64,000 nucleotides of DNA from Temperatibacter sp965603205 (GTDB taxonomy: Bacteria > Pseudomonadota > Alphaproteobacteria > Sphingomonadales > Kordiimonadaceae): contig CBFDCC010000002.1 in the NCBI GenBank assembly GCA_965603205.1, positions 239,910 through 303,909 on the forward strand, written 5' to 3'. Both the position numbers and the translations under genes were made by a program. Below, piece by piece: positions 35,992-44,786 of the stretch (within the stretch, counting starts at the first letter, position 1; every line of letters begins with the position of its first letter). Below the pieces are notes generated by a model. The model was not told the origin of the DNA and ran no database searches. It saw only the letters and a program-made list of their open reading frames with translations.

Positions 35992-36570
35992 TAACGACTA
36001 TTACCCCCCTATACTTACTGGGATGCACGGCAGTCATAAAGGATATTTTGAAGATGTGCATGCCTTAGCATGTAATACTCTCTGCTATATTTTTGGCCCA
36101 AAACATTTTAGAATTTGCAAAAAATAATACAATTTTTGTTTACTTAATTATACTAACTGCCCAAAAAACAGATGTAAATAGACTATATTTGTTCAATATT
36201 ATGAATATAATATACCTATATTTCAATGAATTATGGAGTTTTCATACCCCACCACCACCAGTAAAAACCCATTACACACTAATTATATCCACGTGCTTAG
36301 CAATTGTCTGGCAGCGAAGTTATTAAGATAATGAGTTCTGATACGCCCCTAGATTTATAGACACTTTGTTTGTTATAAAATGAAGCAAGGAGTTAACAGA
36401 CTAGGACGTATCAAAGGAACGTAAGATGAAAGCTAAATCCTCTATTATGCAATAGCTAACTTTGGAACCATAGGGGCTGACGGGGAACATTCTTGTATAA
36501 TCCAGTTGGTCAGGGCTATTTATTATTAATGGGCTAGTTAATTTACTTGTTTTAATGTAGTTATTCTAGA
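35992..36570. other. Gene-free region with IS3-end relic
   Basis: 579 bp of AT-rich sequence between IS6 copies. The only ORF above 60 codons (36,093-36,326) has no recognisable family and biased composition, so I do not call it. An IS3-end relic lies at 36,436-36,489 and the winged-helix gene starts at 36,571. Confidence 0.5.
36436..36489. repeat. Diverged relic of an IS3-element left end
   Basis: TATGCAATAGCTAACTTTGG then CCATAGGGGCTGACGGGGAACA aligns with the left end of the IS3 element (reverse complement TATGCAAATACTTTAAATGG then CTCATTGGCTTTGACGGGGAACA). The outer 12 bases are identical, the inner part diverged. No transposase remains. Confidence 0.6.
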
Positions 36571-36933
36571 ATGCAGGTGACTTTCGATAACATACTAATT
36601 GATACAGACAAACATGAACTGTGGAAAGGCGATGAACGTATTTCCGTTGAGCCTCAGGTTTTTGCCCTGATTAGCCACCTTATTAAAGAACGGCATCGTG
36701 TTGTCTCGAAAGACGAATTAATTGAAGTTATCTGGGAAGGGCGCTTTATTTCAGATAGTGCAGTTTCGAGCCGAATAAAATCTGCACGCAAAGCTTTAGG
36801 CGATGACGGTCGCACTCAGCAATATATTAAGACTCTGCATGGCACCGGGTTTCGGTTCATTGCGACCATCAATGAAAATGCGGGTAAAGAACCAACAAAG
36901 AGCAAGCAACCAGAATATGCAAAGACGCAAGCC
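36571..36933 (+). pseudogene. Winged-helix transcriptional regulator (OmpR/CadC-type DNA-binding domain), 3' end lost to IS6
   Basis: The first 121 codons encode a Trans_reg_C winged helix: a starting beta sheet (VTFDNILIDTDKHELWKG), RISVEPQVFALISHLIKE, VVSKDELIEVIWEGRFISD, SRIKSARKALGDDG, and the wing TLHGTGFRFIA. CadC-like and adenylate-cyclase-like proteins carry this domain at the N-terminus followed by a long sensor or TPR region. That part is missing, because the IS6 left end begins at 36,934; translation would run on into the IS to 37,005. The DNA right of the IS belongs to another gene, so sequence was deleted rather than merely interrupted. Confidence 0.85.
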
Positions 36934-37741
36934 GGGCGCTGTCAAATTAAAATCATGCCTGCATTTTCAGGTGTGTTACGCTGTAGTAATGAGCATCAAT
37001 TTTAAATATTACAAACACAATCCTTCTATCATTCAGTTGGCTGTGCTCCTTTACATTCGATATCCACTCTCTCTGCGACAAATAGAAGATATGCTTTTTG
37101 AACGAGGGATAACAATAACCCATGAAACGATCAGGTTATGGTGGAATAAGTTTGGTCCTGCATTCGCCAAGCTTATTCGAAAGAAACGAGCCAAACATCC
37201 ATACTGTCACTCAAATTGGAGATGGCACCTTGATGAAGTGTTCGTCCGCATAAACGGTAAAACTCACTATTTGTGGCGCGCAGTTGACCATGAAGGTGAA
37301 GTACTCGATGCTGTGACCAGCCCACGAAGAGATAAGAAAACTGCTGTTAAATTGCTAAAAAGACTGATGAAACAGTTTGGCCGCCCCGCTTCTATCGTAA
37401 CAGATAAACTCACATCCTATACCGCAGCAATGCGAGAACTGGGTTGCTTAGACAAACAAGATTTTAGAAAGTGGCAAAATAATCGTGCTGAGAATAGCCA
37501 TCTCCCTTTCCGACGACGAGAATATGCGATGCAACGATTTCGGAAGCTCAAAACGCTAGAGAAATTCACGTCCATCCACAGTCAAATCTATAATCATTTT
37601 AATGGAGAGCGGCACCTCAATAACCGACAAACTTATAAGGAATTACGCTCAGAAGCACTTTCTGAGTGGCGCTCACTTATGGGATAGAAATATTGTCAAA
37701 AGGCCATGTTGAGGCCTCTCTCAAGTTCCTTTGACAGTGCC
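36934..37741 (+). mobile_element. IS6-family insertion sequence, intact
   Basis: 808-bp element bounded by GGCGCTGTCAAATTAA (left) and, in reverse complement, GGCACTGTCAAAGGAA (right, inverted repeat 37,711-37,741). One transposase gene fills it. It is the intact form of the truncated copy at 8,753-9,187. Its flanks belong to two unrelated gene fragments (a winged-helix regulator and a HEPN-like protein), with no visible target duplication. Confidence 0.92.
36989..37687 (+). CDS. IS6-family DDE transposase
   Basis: 232 residues, full family length. The start is ATG 36,989 (MSINFKYYKHNPSIIQLAV); the frame is open further upstream only because it reads through the IS end and host DNA. The HTH region RQIEDMLFERGITITHETIR is followed by the DDE domain: WHLDEVFVRING, ASIVTDKLTSY, and RAENSHLPFRRREYAMQRF. 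All three acidic residues are intact, so it is probably active and could mobilise in trans the other IS6 ends in the window. Confidence 0.93.
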   Translation: MSINFKYYKHNPSIIQLAVLLYIRYPLSLRQIEDMLFERGITITHETIRLWWNKFGPAFAKLIRKKRAKHPYCHSNWRWHLDEVFVRINGKTHYLWRAVDHEGEVLDAVTSPRRDKKTAVKLLKRLMKQFGRPASIVTDKLTSYTAAMRELGCLDKQDFRKWQNNRAENSHLPFRRREYAMQRFRKLKTLEKFTSIHSQIYNHFNGERHLNNRQTYKELRSEALSEWRSLMG

Positions 37742-38045
37742 CAATTTAGCACGTTATGTTGCCGCTTTACTCACTGAAGACGCCGTATTTAAAAAGCGCT
37801 TTAAAAAATATTATGATGTGCGAAGTCACATTGTCCACGGAGATAAAGATAAAGCCAAAATCATTCTTGAAAAAAACGACTTATCGAATGAGGATTTTCA
37901 TACAGTCGTGAAAGACTTAATGGTTCAGGCATGCCATCATGGCTGGAACCCACGAAAGAGCAAGAAGAGCATTCATAAGCTTTTGAAACCTGAAAAAGGC
38001 ATTATTGAAAGCCTAAGGCAATTTTGGGCAAAATTTAAAAAATAA
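37742..38045 (+). pseudogene. C-terminal fragment of an Apea-like HEPN protein
   Basis: About 100 codons in frame with the IS end, with no start of its own (a TTG inside the IS repeat is fortuitous). NLARYVAALLTEDAVFKKRF then KKYYDVRSHIVHGDKD shows the R-x-x-x-V-H-G pattern of Apea-like HEPN domains, often found in large conflict or unknown-function proteins. It ends LRQFWAKFKK. The N-terminal part is absent from the window, implying an IS6-adjacent deletion. Confidence 0.65.
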
Positions 38046-38085
38046 ATATATTTTTGCAATATATAACTACAGTTGCTTTGCCTCA

Positions 38086-38452
38086 TCCTAAATCAGGTGT
38101 AAAATTGTCCTAAACTAACTAGCGCGTCACATATTCCCGAGGATTTTGTCTAATCTTGAAGGGAAATTGCCTTCTTATTTTCACTAAAGGTAGTGATGTC
38201 CTAAATCAGGCGTAAAAATGTCCTAAATTAACTAGCGCGTGTAAGGAACTACTTAGTTTAGGACACCGTAATGCGGGATATAGCGAGATAAGACGGGATA
38301 TAGTGGGATAGGTCTATGGGCATCTGCGTGAGATAAGCCGAGATATAACGAGATATACTGAGACAAACCACCCTTTAAAGACCATTTAAATTTACGAGTT
38401 AGTTTAGGACACATTCCGACACAAAGACAAATTTTACACCTGATTTAGGACA
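38086..38452. repeat. 367-bp inverted-repeat element (copy B plus left arm)
   Basis: Left arm: two direct copies of a 42-43 bp unit (38,086-38,127 and 38,198-38,240), each TCCTAAATCAGG(T/C)GTAAAA followed by TGTCCTAAA(C/T)TAACTAGCGCGT. Right arm (38,253-38,452): TTAGTTTAGGACACCG, GATATA-rich repeats, GAGTTAGTTTAGGACA and finally ATTTTACACCTGATTTAGGA, which is the left unit inverted with 18 bp inserted in it. Copy A at 27,009-27,165 matches the right arm only. No transposase gene lies inside. The structure looks like the ends of a transposon with several protein-binding sites, or a MITE derived from one. Confidence 0.75.
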
Positions 38453-38619
38453 TTGAGAGACGTCATGTCTCATCCCCTATTGTACGCCACACGTGCCTAA
38501 GGAGAGGTATAATTAAGTATTATATCCCCAGAATCTTATGCTCCTCCAGCAAGACCCTCAGCCCATTGATACTATTACAATTTAGCAATCACATCGACAG
38601 AGGATTACTATCTCTCATA

Positions 38620-38657
38620 ACAAAGCCTCCAGAAACGTCCCTTTCCGAAGGCTTTGT
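38620..38657 (-). terminator. Hairpin after the phenol/meta-cleavage operon
   Basis: Stem ACAAAGCCT / AGGCTTTGT with a 20-base loop, 22 bp past the end of the last gene of the operon. There is no clear T-run, so the terminator function is likely but not certain. Confidence 0.55.
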
Positions 38658-38679
38658 CATACAAATTAGCATTAGGCTA

Positions 38680-39462
38680 TTATTTAACGCTAAAACTAAC
38701 CGATCCCATATTTTCTGCTTCTAATCTTACATGTAAACCAGGCTTTAATGCCTCTGCTGCGGTTGCTGCACCAGCCATAACTGTCCAACCAGCCTCAAGG
38801 CGTTCACCAGCTTCTGCTACTGATCTAGCCGCGCCTACAAGTGCACGAATTGGATTACCCAATATAGCTGCAGTAGAGCCAATTTGAACCGGTACGCCAT
38901 CAAAGCCCATAATCATCCCAATGTTTGAGATATCTAAATCAGGTTTAACCCACGAGCCGATGACATAAGCTGACGTTGATGAATTATCAGCAACAACATC
39001 AGGTAGATTGAATTTAAAGTTATCGTAGCGACTGTCGATTACTTCCAGCGCTGGAGCAACAGCTTCTACCGCTAACATAGCTTCTGCTGGGCTAACAATG
39101 CCTGACAGTGGTTTTTTCAGCAGGAAAGCGATCTCTGGCTCTACACGGGGGTGTACAAAGTCAGCTAGATCAATCTCGCCACCATCTTCAAATAGCATAG
39201 TGTTGGTTAAGCGGCCCCAAATCAGGCCTTCAACACCCATTTGAATCATCTTGGCGCGAGAGGTGAAACCCATCTTCACACCAACCTGATGCTGACCACG
39301 ATCATAACGTCTTTGAAGTGAGCGACGCTGAACGTCATAGGCTTCTTCAAGAGTCAGGTCATAGCCTGATAGCGATAGCTGAGGAATAGCTGATGCAGTT
39401 AGGGACGCAGTGTCCACAATCTCAGCGACAATATCTAAGTTTATTTCTCTAGAAGCGCTCAT
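38680..39462 (-). CDS. dmpH: 4-oxalocrotonate decarboxylase
   Basis: Decarboxylates 2-oxohex-3-enedioate to 2-hydroxypenta-2,4-dienoate in the meta-cleavage pathway. 260 residues, a normal length. Fumarylacetoacetate-hydrolase fold: YDVQRRSLQRRYDRGQHQVG, VKMGFTSRAKMIQMGVE, the metal-site region HPRVEPEIAFLLKKPLSG, and EVIDSRYDNFKFNLPDVVAD. It forms a complex with the hydratase, its paralogue four genes upstream (41,463-42,254). The 4-bp overlap with dmpG indicates translational coupling. It is the last gene of the operon. Distinguished from dmpE by order and closer likeness to XylI/DmpH. Confidence 0.9.
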   Translation of the reverse strand: MSASREINLDIVAEIVDTASLTASAIPQLSLSGYDLTLEEAYDVQRRSLQRRYDRGQHQVGVKMGFTSRAKMIQMGVEGLIWGRLTNTMLFEDGGEIDLADFVHPRVEPEIAFLLKKPLSGIVSPAEAMLAVEAVAPALEVIDSRYDNFKFNLPDVVADNSSTSAYVIGSWVKPDLDISNIGMIMGFDGVPVQIGSTAAILGNPIRALVGAARSVAEAGERLEAGWTVMAGAATAAEALKPGLHVRLEAENMGSVSFSVK

Positions 39463-40487
39463 GCTACTTTTCCTTCATTTTTCTTTAGGATGTCTAATGC
39501 TACATCGACAATCATATCTTCTTGGCCACCGACCATTTTACGAGCACCAAGCTCAACGAGAATCTCACGTACATCTAGCCCATATGTTTCCGCTGCTGTT
39601 TCTGCGTGACGCAAGAAAGAGCTATAAACCCCTGCGTAACCCAGACTAAGAGTCTCACGGTCAACACGCACAGGGCGATCCTGTAGGGGACGCACGAGAT
39701 TTTCCGCAGCGTCCATTAATTTATATAAATCGCAATCATGCTTCCAGCCCATACGGTTAGCACAGGCGATAAACACCTCAAGTGGCGCATTGCCTGCACC
39801 AGCGCCCATGCCTGTAAGCGATGCGTCAACACGTGTGACACCATTTTGAACGGCGACGATACTATTAGCCACACCAAGGCTTAGATTATGGTGCGCGTGA
39901 ATACCGCGCTGTGTCTCTGGCAATAAAACATCATCAAAAGCCTTTAGCCGCGCCGTGACATCATCCATATTTTGTGCGCCACCACTATCAACCACATAAA
40001 CGGTTGTCGCCCCGTAACTTTCCATCAACTTGGCTTGTTGGGCTAGATGTGTTGGCTCTATCATATGTGACATCATCAAAAAACCGATGGTGTCCATGCC
40101 CATTTCACGGGCCTTTTCAATATGCTGTTTTGATACATCTGCCTCGGTGCAATGAGTGGCAACGCGCACAGAGCGCACACCCAAATCATAAGCATGGCGT
40201 AAATCTTTAACCGTACCAATACCAGGCAGTAATAGTGTCGTTAGAACAGCCTTATTCAGCACATCGGCAACGGCCTCTAACCATTCCCAATCCGTATGAG
40301 CGCCAAAGCCATAGTTAAAGCTAGAGCCGTTTAGGCCGTCGCCGTGCGCAACCTCAATGGCGTCAACGCCCGCATCATCCAGTGCCTTTGCAATATCACG
40401 TACATGATCAATGCCATACATATGGCGAATAGCATGCATGCCATCGCGCAATGTAACGTCTTGAATATATAATTTATTGTCAGTCAT
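39459..40487 (-). CDS. dmpG: 4-hydroxy-2-oxovalerate aldolase
   Basis: Cleaves 4-hydroxy-2-oxopentanoate to pyruvate and acetaldehyde. 342 residues, HMGL-like TIM barrel with the divalent-metal/catalytic motif DVTLRDGMHAIRH at the N-terminus and the metal-binding HAHHNLSLGVANS. The C-terminal communication domain contains SLGYAGVYSSFLRHAE. DmpG forms a channelling complex with DmpF, the acylating dehydrogenase encoded 30 bp upstream, so toxic acetaldehyde stays enclosed. The 4-bp overlap with dmpH follows. Confidence 0.95.
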   Translation of the reverse strand: MTDNKLYIQDVTLRDGMHAIRHMYGIDHVRDIAKALDDAGVDAIEVAHGDGLNGSSFNYGFGAHTDWEWLEAVADVLNKAVLTTLLLPGIGTVKDLRHAYDLGVRSVRVATHCTEADVSKQHIEKAREMGMDTIGFLMMSHMIEPTHLAQQAKLMESYGATTVYVVDSGGAQNMDDVTARLKAFDDVLLPETQRGIHAHHNLSLGVANSIVAVQNGVTRVDASLTGMGAGAGNAPLEVFIACANRMGWKHDCDLYKLMDAAENLVRPLQDRPVRVDRETLSLGYAGVYSSFLRHAETAAETYGLDVREILVELGARKMVGGQEDMIVDVALDILKKNEGKVA

Positions 40488-40517
40488 TTCTTAGTCTTTC
40501 ACTATGAACAAGGGCGC

Positions 40518-41453
40518 TTACGCTGCGGCCGCAAATTTCAATTTTGCTATTTTTTCACCTGTTCCAAGCGCGGCAGATGTCATAATATCTAGATTACCCG
40601 CGTAAGCTGGTAGGTAATGCGCTGCGCCCTCAACCTCCAGATACACTGAGGTTTTTAAACCTTGGAACTCGCCGTAACCTGGAATAGTTATTGGATTATT
40701 TGCCCCAAAACGCTCAAACTGAACCTTTTGCTTTAGACGATAACCCGGCACATAACTTTGTACGTCCTTGACCATCTGCTCGACGCTTTCTTCAACGGCA
40801 GCCTCGTCAGCCATTTCTGACAAAGTAAAGATCGTATCGCGCATCAACAGCGGCGGCTCAGCTGGGTTCATAATAATGATCGCCTTGCCGCGTTTAGCAC
40901 CGCCAACTTTTTCAATAGCCAGTGATGTTGTTTCTGTGAACTCATCGATATTAGCGCGTGTACCAGGACCCGCCGATTTCGATGAAATACTAGCAATAAT
41001 TTCAGCGTAATGAACAGGCACAATCCTGCTAACGGCCGCAACAATTGGGATCGTTGCCTGACCACCACATGTGACCATATTCACATTGGGCTGGTCCAAA
41101 TTAGCATCCATATTCACCACGGGCACCATATAGGGGCCAATAGCAGCTGGCGTCATATCAACAATCACCTTGCCCGCCGCACGGCAAATCTCATCATGGT
41201 GTTTGTGTGCGTAGGCTGAAGTGGCATCAAAAACAATTTTGATATCATCCCATACAGGCAGTTTTTGAAGCCCCTCAATGCCGTCAGAGGTGATAGCAAC
41301 CCCCATCCGTTCAGCGCGCGCAAGGCCATCAGAAGTAGGGTCAACACCAACCATGGCACCCATTTCTAGAATATCACTGGTACGCAATACTTTAATCATT
41401 AGATCAGTACCAATATTACCAGGACCAATTATAGCTACTTTAATTTTTGTCAT
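40518..41453 (-). CDS. dmpF: Acetaldehyde dehydrogenase (acylating)
   Basis: NAD+-dependent conversion of acetaldehyde and CoA to acetyl-CoA, partner of DmpG. 311 residues. The Rossmann motif VAIIGPGNIGTDLMIKVL opens the protein; the catalytic Cys lies in NMVTCGGQATIPIV; SKSAGPGTRANIDEFT is a typical dimerisation-domain segment. All expected residues are present. It lies between the hydratase (9-bp gap) and aldolase genes, as in other meta-cleavage operons. Confidence 0.95.
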   Translation of the reverse strand: MTKIKVAIIGPGNIGTDLMIKVLRTSDILEMGAMVGVDPTSDGLARAERMGVAITSDGIEGLQKLPVWDDIKIVFDATSAYAHKHHDEICRAAGKVIVDMTPAAIGPYMVPVVNMDANLDQPNVNMVTCGGQATIPIVAAVSRIVPVHYAEIIASISSKSAGPGTRANIDEFTETTSLAIEKVGGAKRGKAIIIMNPAEPPLLMRDTIFTLSEMADEAAVEESVEQMVKDVQSYVPGYRLKQKVQFERFGANNPITIPGYGEFQGLKTSVYLEVEGAAHYLPAYAGNLDIMTSAALGTGEKIAKLKFAAAA

Positions 41454-41462
41454 ATTAATTCT

Positions 41463-42254
41463 CTATACAAAGGAAGCTCTAACAGAGCCTAAACCTGAGA
41501 TTCTAAGTTCATAAACACCGGGGCCATCTACAGCGACCATCGGGCCGAGCGCGCCAGACAAGATCGTATCACCAGCTTTTAAGGGGCGACCAACCTTAAC
41601 CATAGTTTGTGCCAGCCATAATGTTGCATTCAGTGGATTACCAAGACACGCAGCGCCAGCGCCCGTTGAGACAGGCTCGCCCTTATGCTCAATAACCATA
41701 CCGCAATGGCGCAGGTTTATATCAGATAGACTGCGTGGATCACTGCCCAGCACATACATGCCCGACGAGGCATTATCAGCCACAGTATCCATGATCTTAA
41801 TATTCCAATTTTCAATACGGCTATCAACAATTTCAATGGCCGCAACGGCGTAATCAATAGCGCGTACCACGTCTGTTACTGTCATCTGTTCCTGATCTAA
41901 ATCGTTTTTCAGTATAAAGGCAATTTCACCTTCGATCTTTGGCTGCATAAGCTGGTCAAGCGATACATCCTGACCATCCGCTAGCGCCATGTCAGCGTAG
42001 AGCATGCCAAAATCAGGTTGATCAACGCCCAACTGCTTTTGCACGGCTTTGGCTGTTAGACCCGTTTTACGCCCTACTAACCTTCGGCCTTTGCTGAGCC
42101 AGTGGCTCGTATTGATTTCTTGGATTGCATAACCTGCCTCAAGATCATCAGGCGCTATAAAATCATGCAGCGCGCCACATGGCACACCAGTCTCATGTGA
42201 GGTTCGAAGCATTTCTGCGGCTTTAGTTAGGTCCGCTTGACTTGTCTTTGTCAT
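41463..42254 (-). CDS. dmpE: 2-hydroxypent-2,4-dienoate (2-oxopent-4-enoate) hydratase
   Basis: Adds water to 2-hydroxypenta-2,4-dienoate, giving 4-hydroxy-2-oxopentanoate. 263 residues, paralogous to dmpH. Features: VGRKTGLTAKAVQKQLGVDQ, the metal-site KIEGEIAFILKNDL, and AIEIVDSRIENWNIKIMDTV. It begins 9 bp after the semialdehyde dehydrogenase gene. The hydratase and decarboxylase act together, so the gene order dmpC-E-F-G-H is the classical one with D missing. Confidence 0.92.
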   Translation of the reverse strand: MTKTSQADLTKAAEMLRTSHETGVPCGALHDFIAPDDLEAGYAIQEINTSHWLSKGRRLVGRKTGLTAKAVQKQLGVDQPDFGMLYADMALADGQDVSLDQLMQPKIEGEIAFILKNDLDQEQMTVTDVVRAIDYAVAAIEIVDSRIENWNIKIMDTVADNASSGMYVLGSDPRSLSDINLRHCGMVIEHKGEPVSTGAGAACLGNPLNATLWLAQTMVKVGRPLKAGDTILSGALGPMVAVDGPGVYELRISGLGSVRASFV

Positions 42255-42263
42255 ATTCTATTC

Positions 42264-43730
42264 CTACAGTTTTACGCAAATATTGCGCATTTCAGTATAA
42301 AATTCTAAACTATGAACACCGCCTTCGCGGCCAATTCCTGATTGTTTTGCTCCGCCAAATGCCGTTCTTAAATCACGTAAGAACCAGCTATTAACCCAGA
42401 CCACACCTGTCTGAATTTGCGCAGCAACTCTATGCCCTTTAGACATGTTTTCTGTCCAAACAGATGAGGTTAGGCCGTATACAGTGTCATTGGCACGCTT
42501 GATAACTTCATCTTCATTATCAAAGGGTGAAATATGGCAACAAGGGCCAAAAATTTCTTCGCGCATGATGGGACTATCGTCATCAAGGCCTGTCCATATG
42601 GTTGGCTCAATCCACGAGCCATTTGAATATTCGCCGTTCATGTCTGGCACACCACCACCAATAATAACATTTGCGCCTAATTCTTTTGCCAAATTATAAT
42701 ATTTTAGGACTTTAGATTGGTGCTCTTTACTGATCAGTGGTCCAAAATTAACACCCTCATCATCTGGCGCACCTAATTTTAAGCCTTCAACACCTTCTTT
42801 TAAGCGGCTGACAAATTCGTCAAATATTGGGCGCTCAACAAATACACGCTCTGTACCTAAACACACCTGACCACAGTTCAAAAAAGCTGACCGCATAACG
42901 CCTTCTATGGCTTTATCCATATCCGCGTCAGCAAAAACAATGGCAGGGTTTTTACCGCCCATTTCCATCGAAACATCGCGCATACCAACGGCAGCAGCTT
43001 TCATAATCTCTGTGCCCGTTTTTGTCTCACCCGTAAAGGTAATGGCATCAACATCAGGGTGCTGTGTTAGATAAGCACCCGCACTATCAGGGCCAAAGCC
43101 ATTAACAACATTAAAGACGCCTGCCGGCACGCCAGCATCATTCATAACCTCACCTAAAAGTGATGTTGTAAGTGGTGTTTCCTCAGACGGTTTGACAATA
43201 ACAGTATTACCGCACGCGAGCGCTGGGCCCACTTTCCATGTCATCAATAGCAAGGGTAAATTCCAAGGGGAAATAACAGCAATGACACCCTTTGGTGCCC
43301 TAATAGCATAATTAACAGCACTGGAACCATCAGGGGTAGGCAGAATAAAGCTCTCAGTTGGTGCATTCTTGATAACATCAGCAAATACTTTAAAATTTGC
43401 AGCACCGCGTGGGATATCAATATGGCTCGCCAGTGATTTAGGCTTACCCGTATCCATGCATTCAGCTTCTAAAAACTCGTCAAAACGCGCAGTAATGCCG
43501 TCAGCAACTTTATGAAGCAATGTAACACGATCGGTTGTTGTCATTTTACCCCATGGCCCCGTCAGCGCATTTTTTGCAGCCTTAACTGCAGCATCAATCT
43601 CTGGCTTTTTTCCTTCATAGACATCACAGATAACAGAGCCATCAACAGGGTTAATATCTTGGAATGTTATACCTGATGTACCAGCAGTATATTCACCATC
43701 AATGAAATGCATTATTGTCTTTTTTGACAT
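42264..43730 (-). CDS. dmpC: 2-hydroxymuconic semialdehyde dehydrogenase
   Basis: NAD+-dependent oxidation of the ring-fission product 2-hydroxymuconate semialdehyde to 2-hydroxymuconate. 488 residues, ALDH superfamily: NAD-binding ISPWNLPLLLMTWK and ITFTGETKTGTEIMK, general base Glu in VSMEMGGKNPAIVF, catalytic Cys in AFLNCGQVCLGTERVF, and the closing SGIGREGGVHSLEFYTE. It follows the ring-cleavage gene after 93 bp and starts the lower pathway. Since no dmpD hydrolase is present in the operon, this dehydrogenase branch is the only visible route for the semialdehyde. Confidence 0.93.
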   Translation of the reverse strand: MSKKTIMHFIDGEYTAGTSGITFQDINPVDGSVICDVYEGKKPEIDAAVKAAKNALTGPWGKMTTTDRVTLLHKVADGITARFDEFLEAECMDTGKPKSLASHIDIPRGAANFKVFADVIKNAPTESFILPTPDGSSAVNYAIRAPKGVIAVISPWNLPLLLMTWKVGPALACGNTVIVKPSEETPLTTSLLGEVMNDAGVPAGVFNVVNGFGPDSAGAYLTQHPDVDAITFTGETKTGTEIMKAAAVGMRDVSMEMGGKNPAIVFADADMDKAIEGVMRSAFLNCGQVCLGTERVFVERPIFDEFVSRLKEGVEGLKLGAPDDEGVNFGPLISKEHQSKVLKYYNLAKELGANVIIGGGVPDMNGEYSNGSWIEPTIWTGLDDDSPIMREEIFGPCCHISPFDNEDEVIKRANDTVYGLTSSVWTENMSKGHRVAAQIQTGVVWVNSWFLRDLRTAFGGAKQSGIGREGGVHSLEFYTEMRNICVKL

Positions 43731-43823
43731 GTTTCGTCCTTAAAAACTGTAAGAGATACTAGAAACACTGGCCTTTATTTAAATGCTCTACGCAGAATAA
43801 AGGCCAGTTAAGTTGGGCTATTG

Positions 43824-44750
43824 TTAGGTGACAACTGTCATAAAGCGGTCATTAAGTTCACGCTCATAATAGAAAATTGCCTTGCCTACAGAACTTGCTT
43901 TCCAAACACGAAGAGGGTTGTCTGGATAGAAATGATAGCCGCCAGAAAATACTTCGTTACGGTTACCACTTGGGTCAAAGAAATAGATTGTTTGACCACG
44001 GGTAATGCCGTGACGTGTTGGGCCAATATCGCGAGAAACGTCATAACGCGTCATAATATCAGCCGCATCTCTTAGCGATGTCCAGTCTTCCACAAGGAAT
44101 GATACATGATGCAGCTTTCCATCTTCTTCATGGCGGACAAGTGCTATATCATGAGCCTTATTGCTGCATGTTAAGAAGATAGCAATCAACATACCTGTTT
44201 CGTCATCCTCAACACACTCTGACATGGTAAAACCAAGGATATCCTCAAAAATTTTCTTTGTGCCATCAATGTCACCGCCATACAGCAAGCAGTGATCAAA
44301 ACGAAGGGCTTTCATGCCGCGAGGGTCCTGCTGTGATACATCAGGATTATTTGTCATTGGACCATTATCGGATAGTTCCATATCAACAAAAAGATCAAAA
44401 CGGTGTCCAGTTGGCGCTTTAAAACCAACGCGACGACCTACGCCCGGCTGCTCGCCAGCTTCGACGGCCGTAACATCATAGCCCTCAGCTTTTAACTTTG
44501 CCTCAAATTCATTTAGATGCGCTTCATCACTAACCTTAAAGGCCATCACATCAAGGCCAGCTTCGTCTGCTTCACGTAAAACCAAACTATGGCGATCAAA
44601 TTCATCTATAGCCTTAAAATAAACGCGTCCGTCATCACCTGTACTGACAACATCTAGGCCAATACGGTCTCTATAATGCACAATAGATGCTTCCATATCG
44701 AGGACTCTTATCTGTACAAATCCTGGACGTAACACTCCACTAATAGCCAT
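43824..44750 (-). CDS. dmpB: Catechol 2,3-dioxygenase (extradiol)
   Basis: Fe(II) extradiol dioxygenase opening catechol to 2-hydroxymuconate semialdehyde. 308 residues with two vicinal-oxygen-chelate modules. Iron ligands: His in LRFDHCLLYGGD, His in GKLHHVSFLVED, and Glu in SGNRNEVFSGG. The C-terminal module has the type I extradiol text (GPTRHGITRGQTIYFFDPSG). It lies between the ferredoxin gene, which keeps this iron reduced, and the semialdehyde dehydrogenase gene. Confidence 0.95.
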   Translation of the reverse strand: MAISGVLRPGFVQIRVLDMEASIVHYRDRIGLDVVSTGDDGRVYFKAIDEFDRHSLVLREADEAGLDVMAFKVSDEAHLNEFEAKLKAEGYDVTAVEAGEQPGVGRRVGFKAPTGHRFDLFVDMELSDNGPMTNNPDVSQQDPRGMKALRFDHCLLYGGDIDGTKKIFEDILGFTMSECVEDDETGMLIAIFLTCSNKAHDIALVRHEEDGKLHHVSFLVEDWTSLRDAADIMTRYDVSRDIGPTRHGITRGQTIYFFDPSGNRNEVFSGGYHFYPDNPLRVWKASSVGKAIFYYERELNDRFMTVVT

Positions 44751-44786
44751 TTTATTTTCCTTACGTTTTAATTTTAATCTTCTTAT

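Larger units (their letters stand above)
38046..38679. other. Gene-free region holding an inverted-repeat element
   Basis: 634 bp without a supportable gene. Most of it is the repeat element at 38,086-38,452; the rest is spacer and a hairpin before the end of the meta-cleavage operon. Confidence 0.6.

Noticed and set aside
36093..36326. Plus-strand ORF of 77 codons in the gene-free stretch
   Set aside because: No ribosome site, no family likeness, AT-driven composition.
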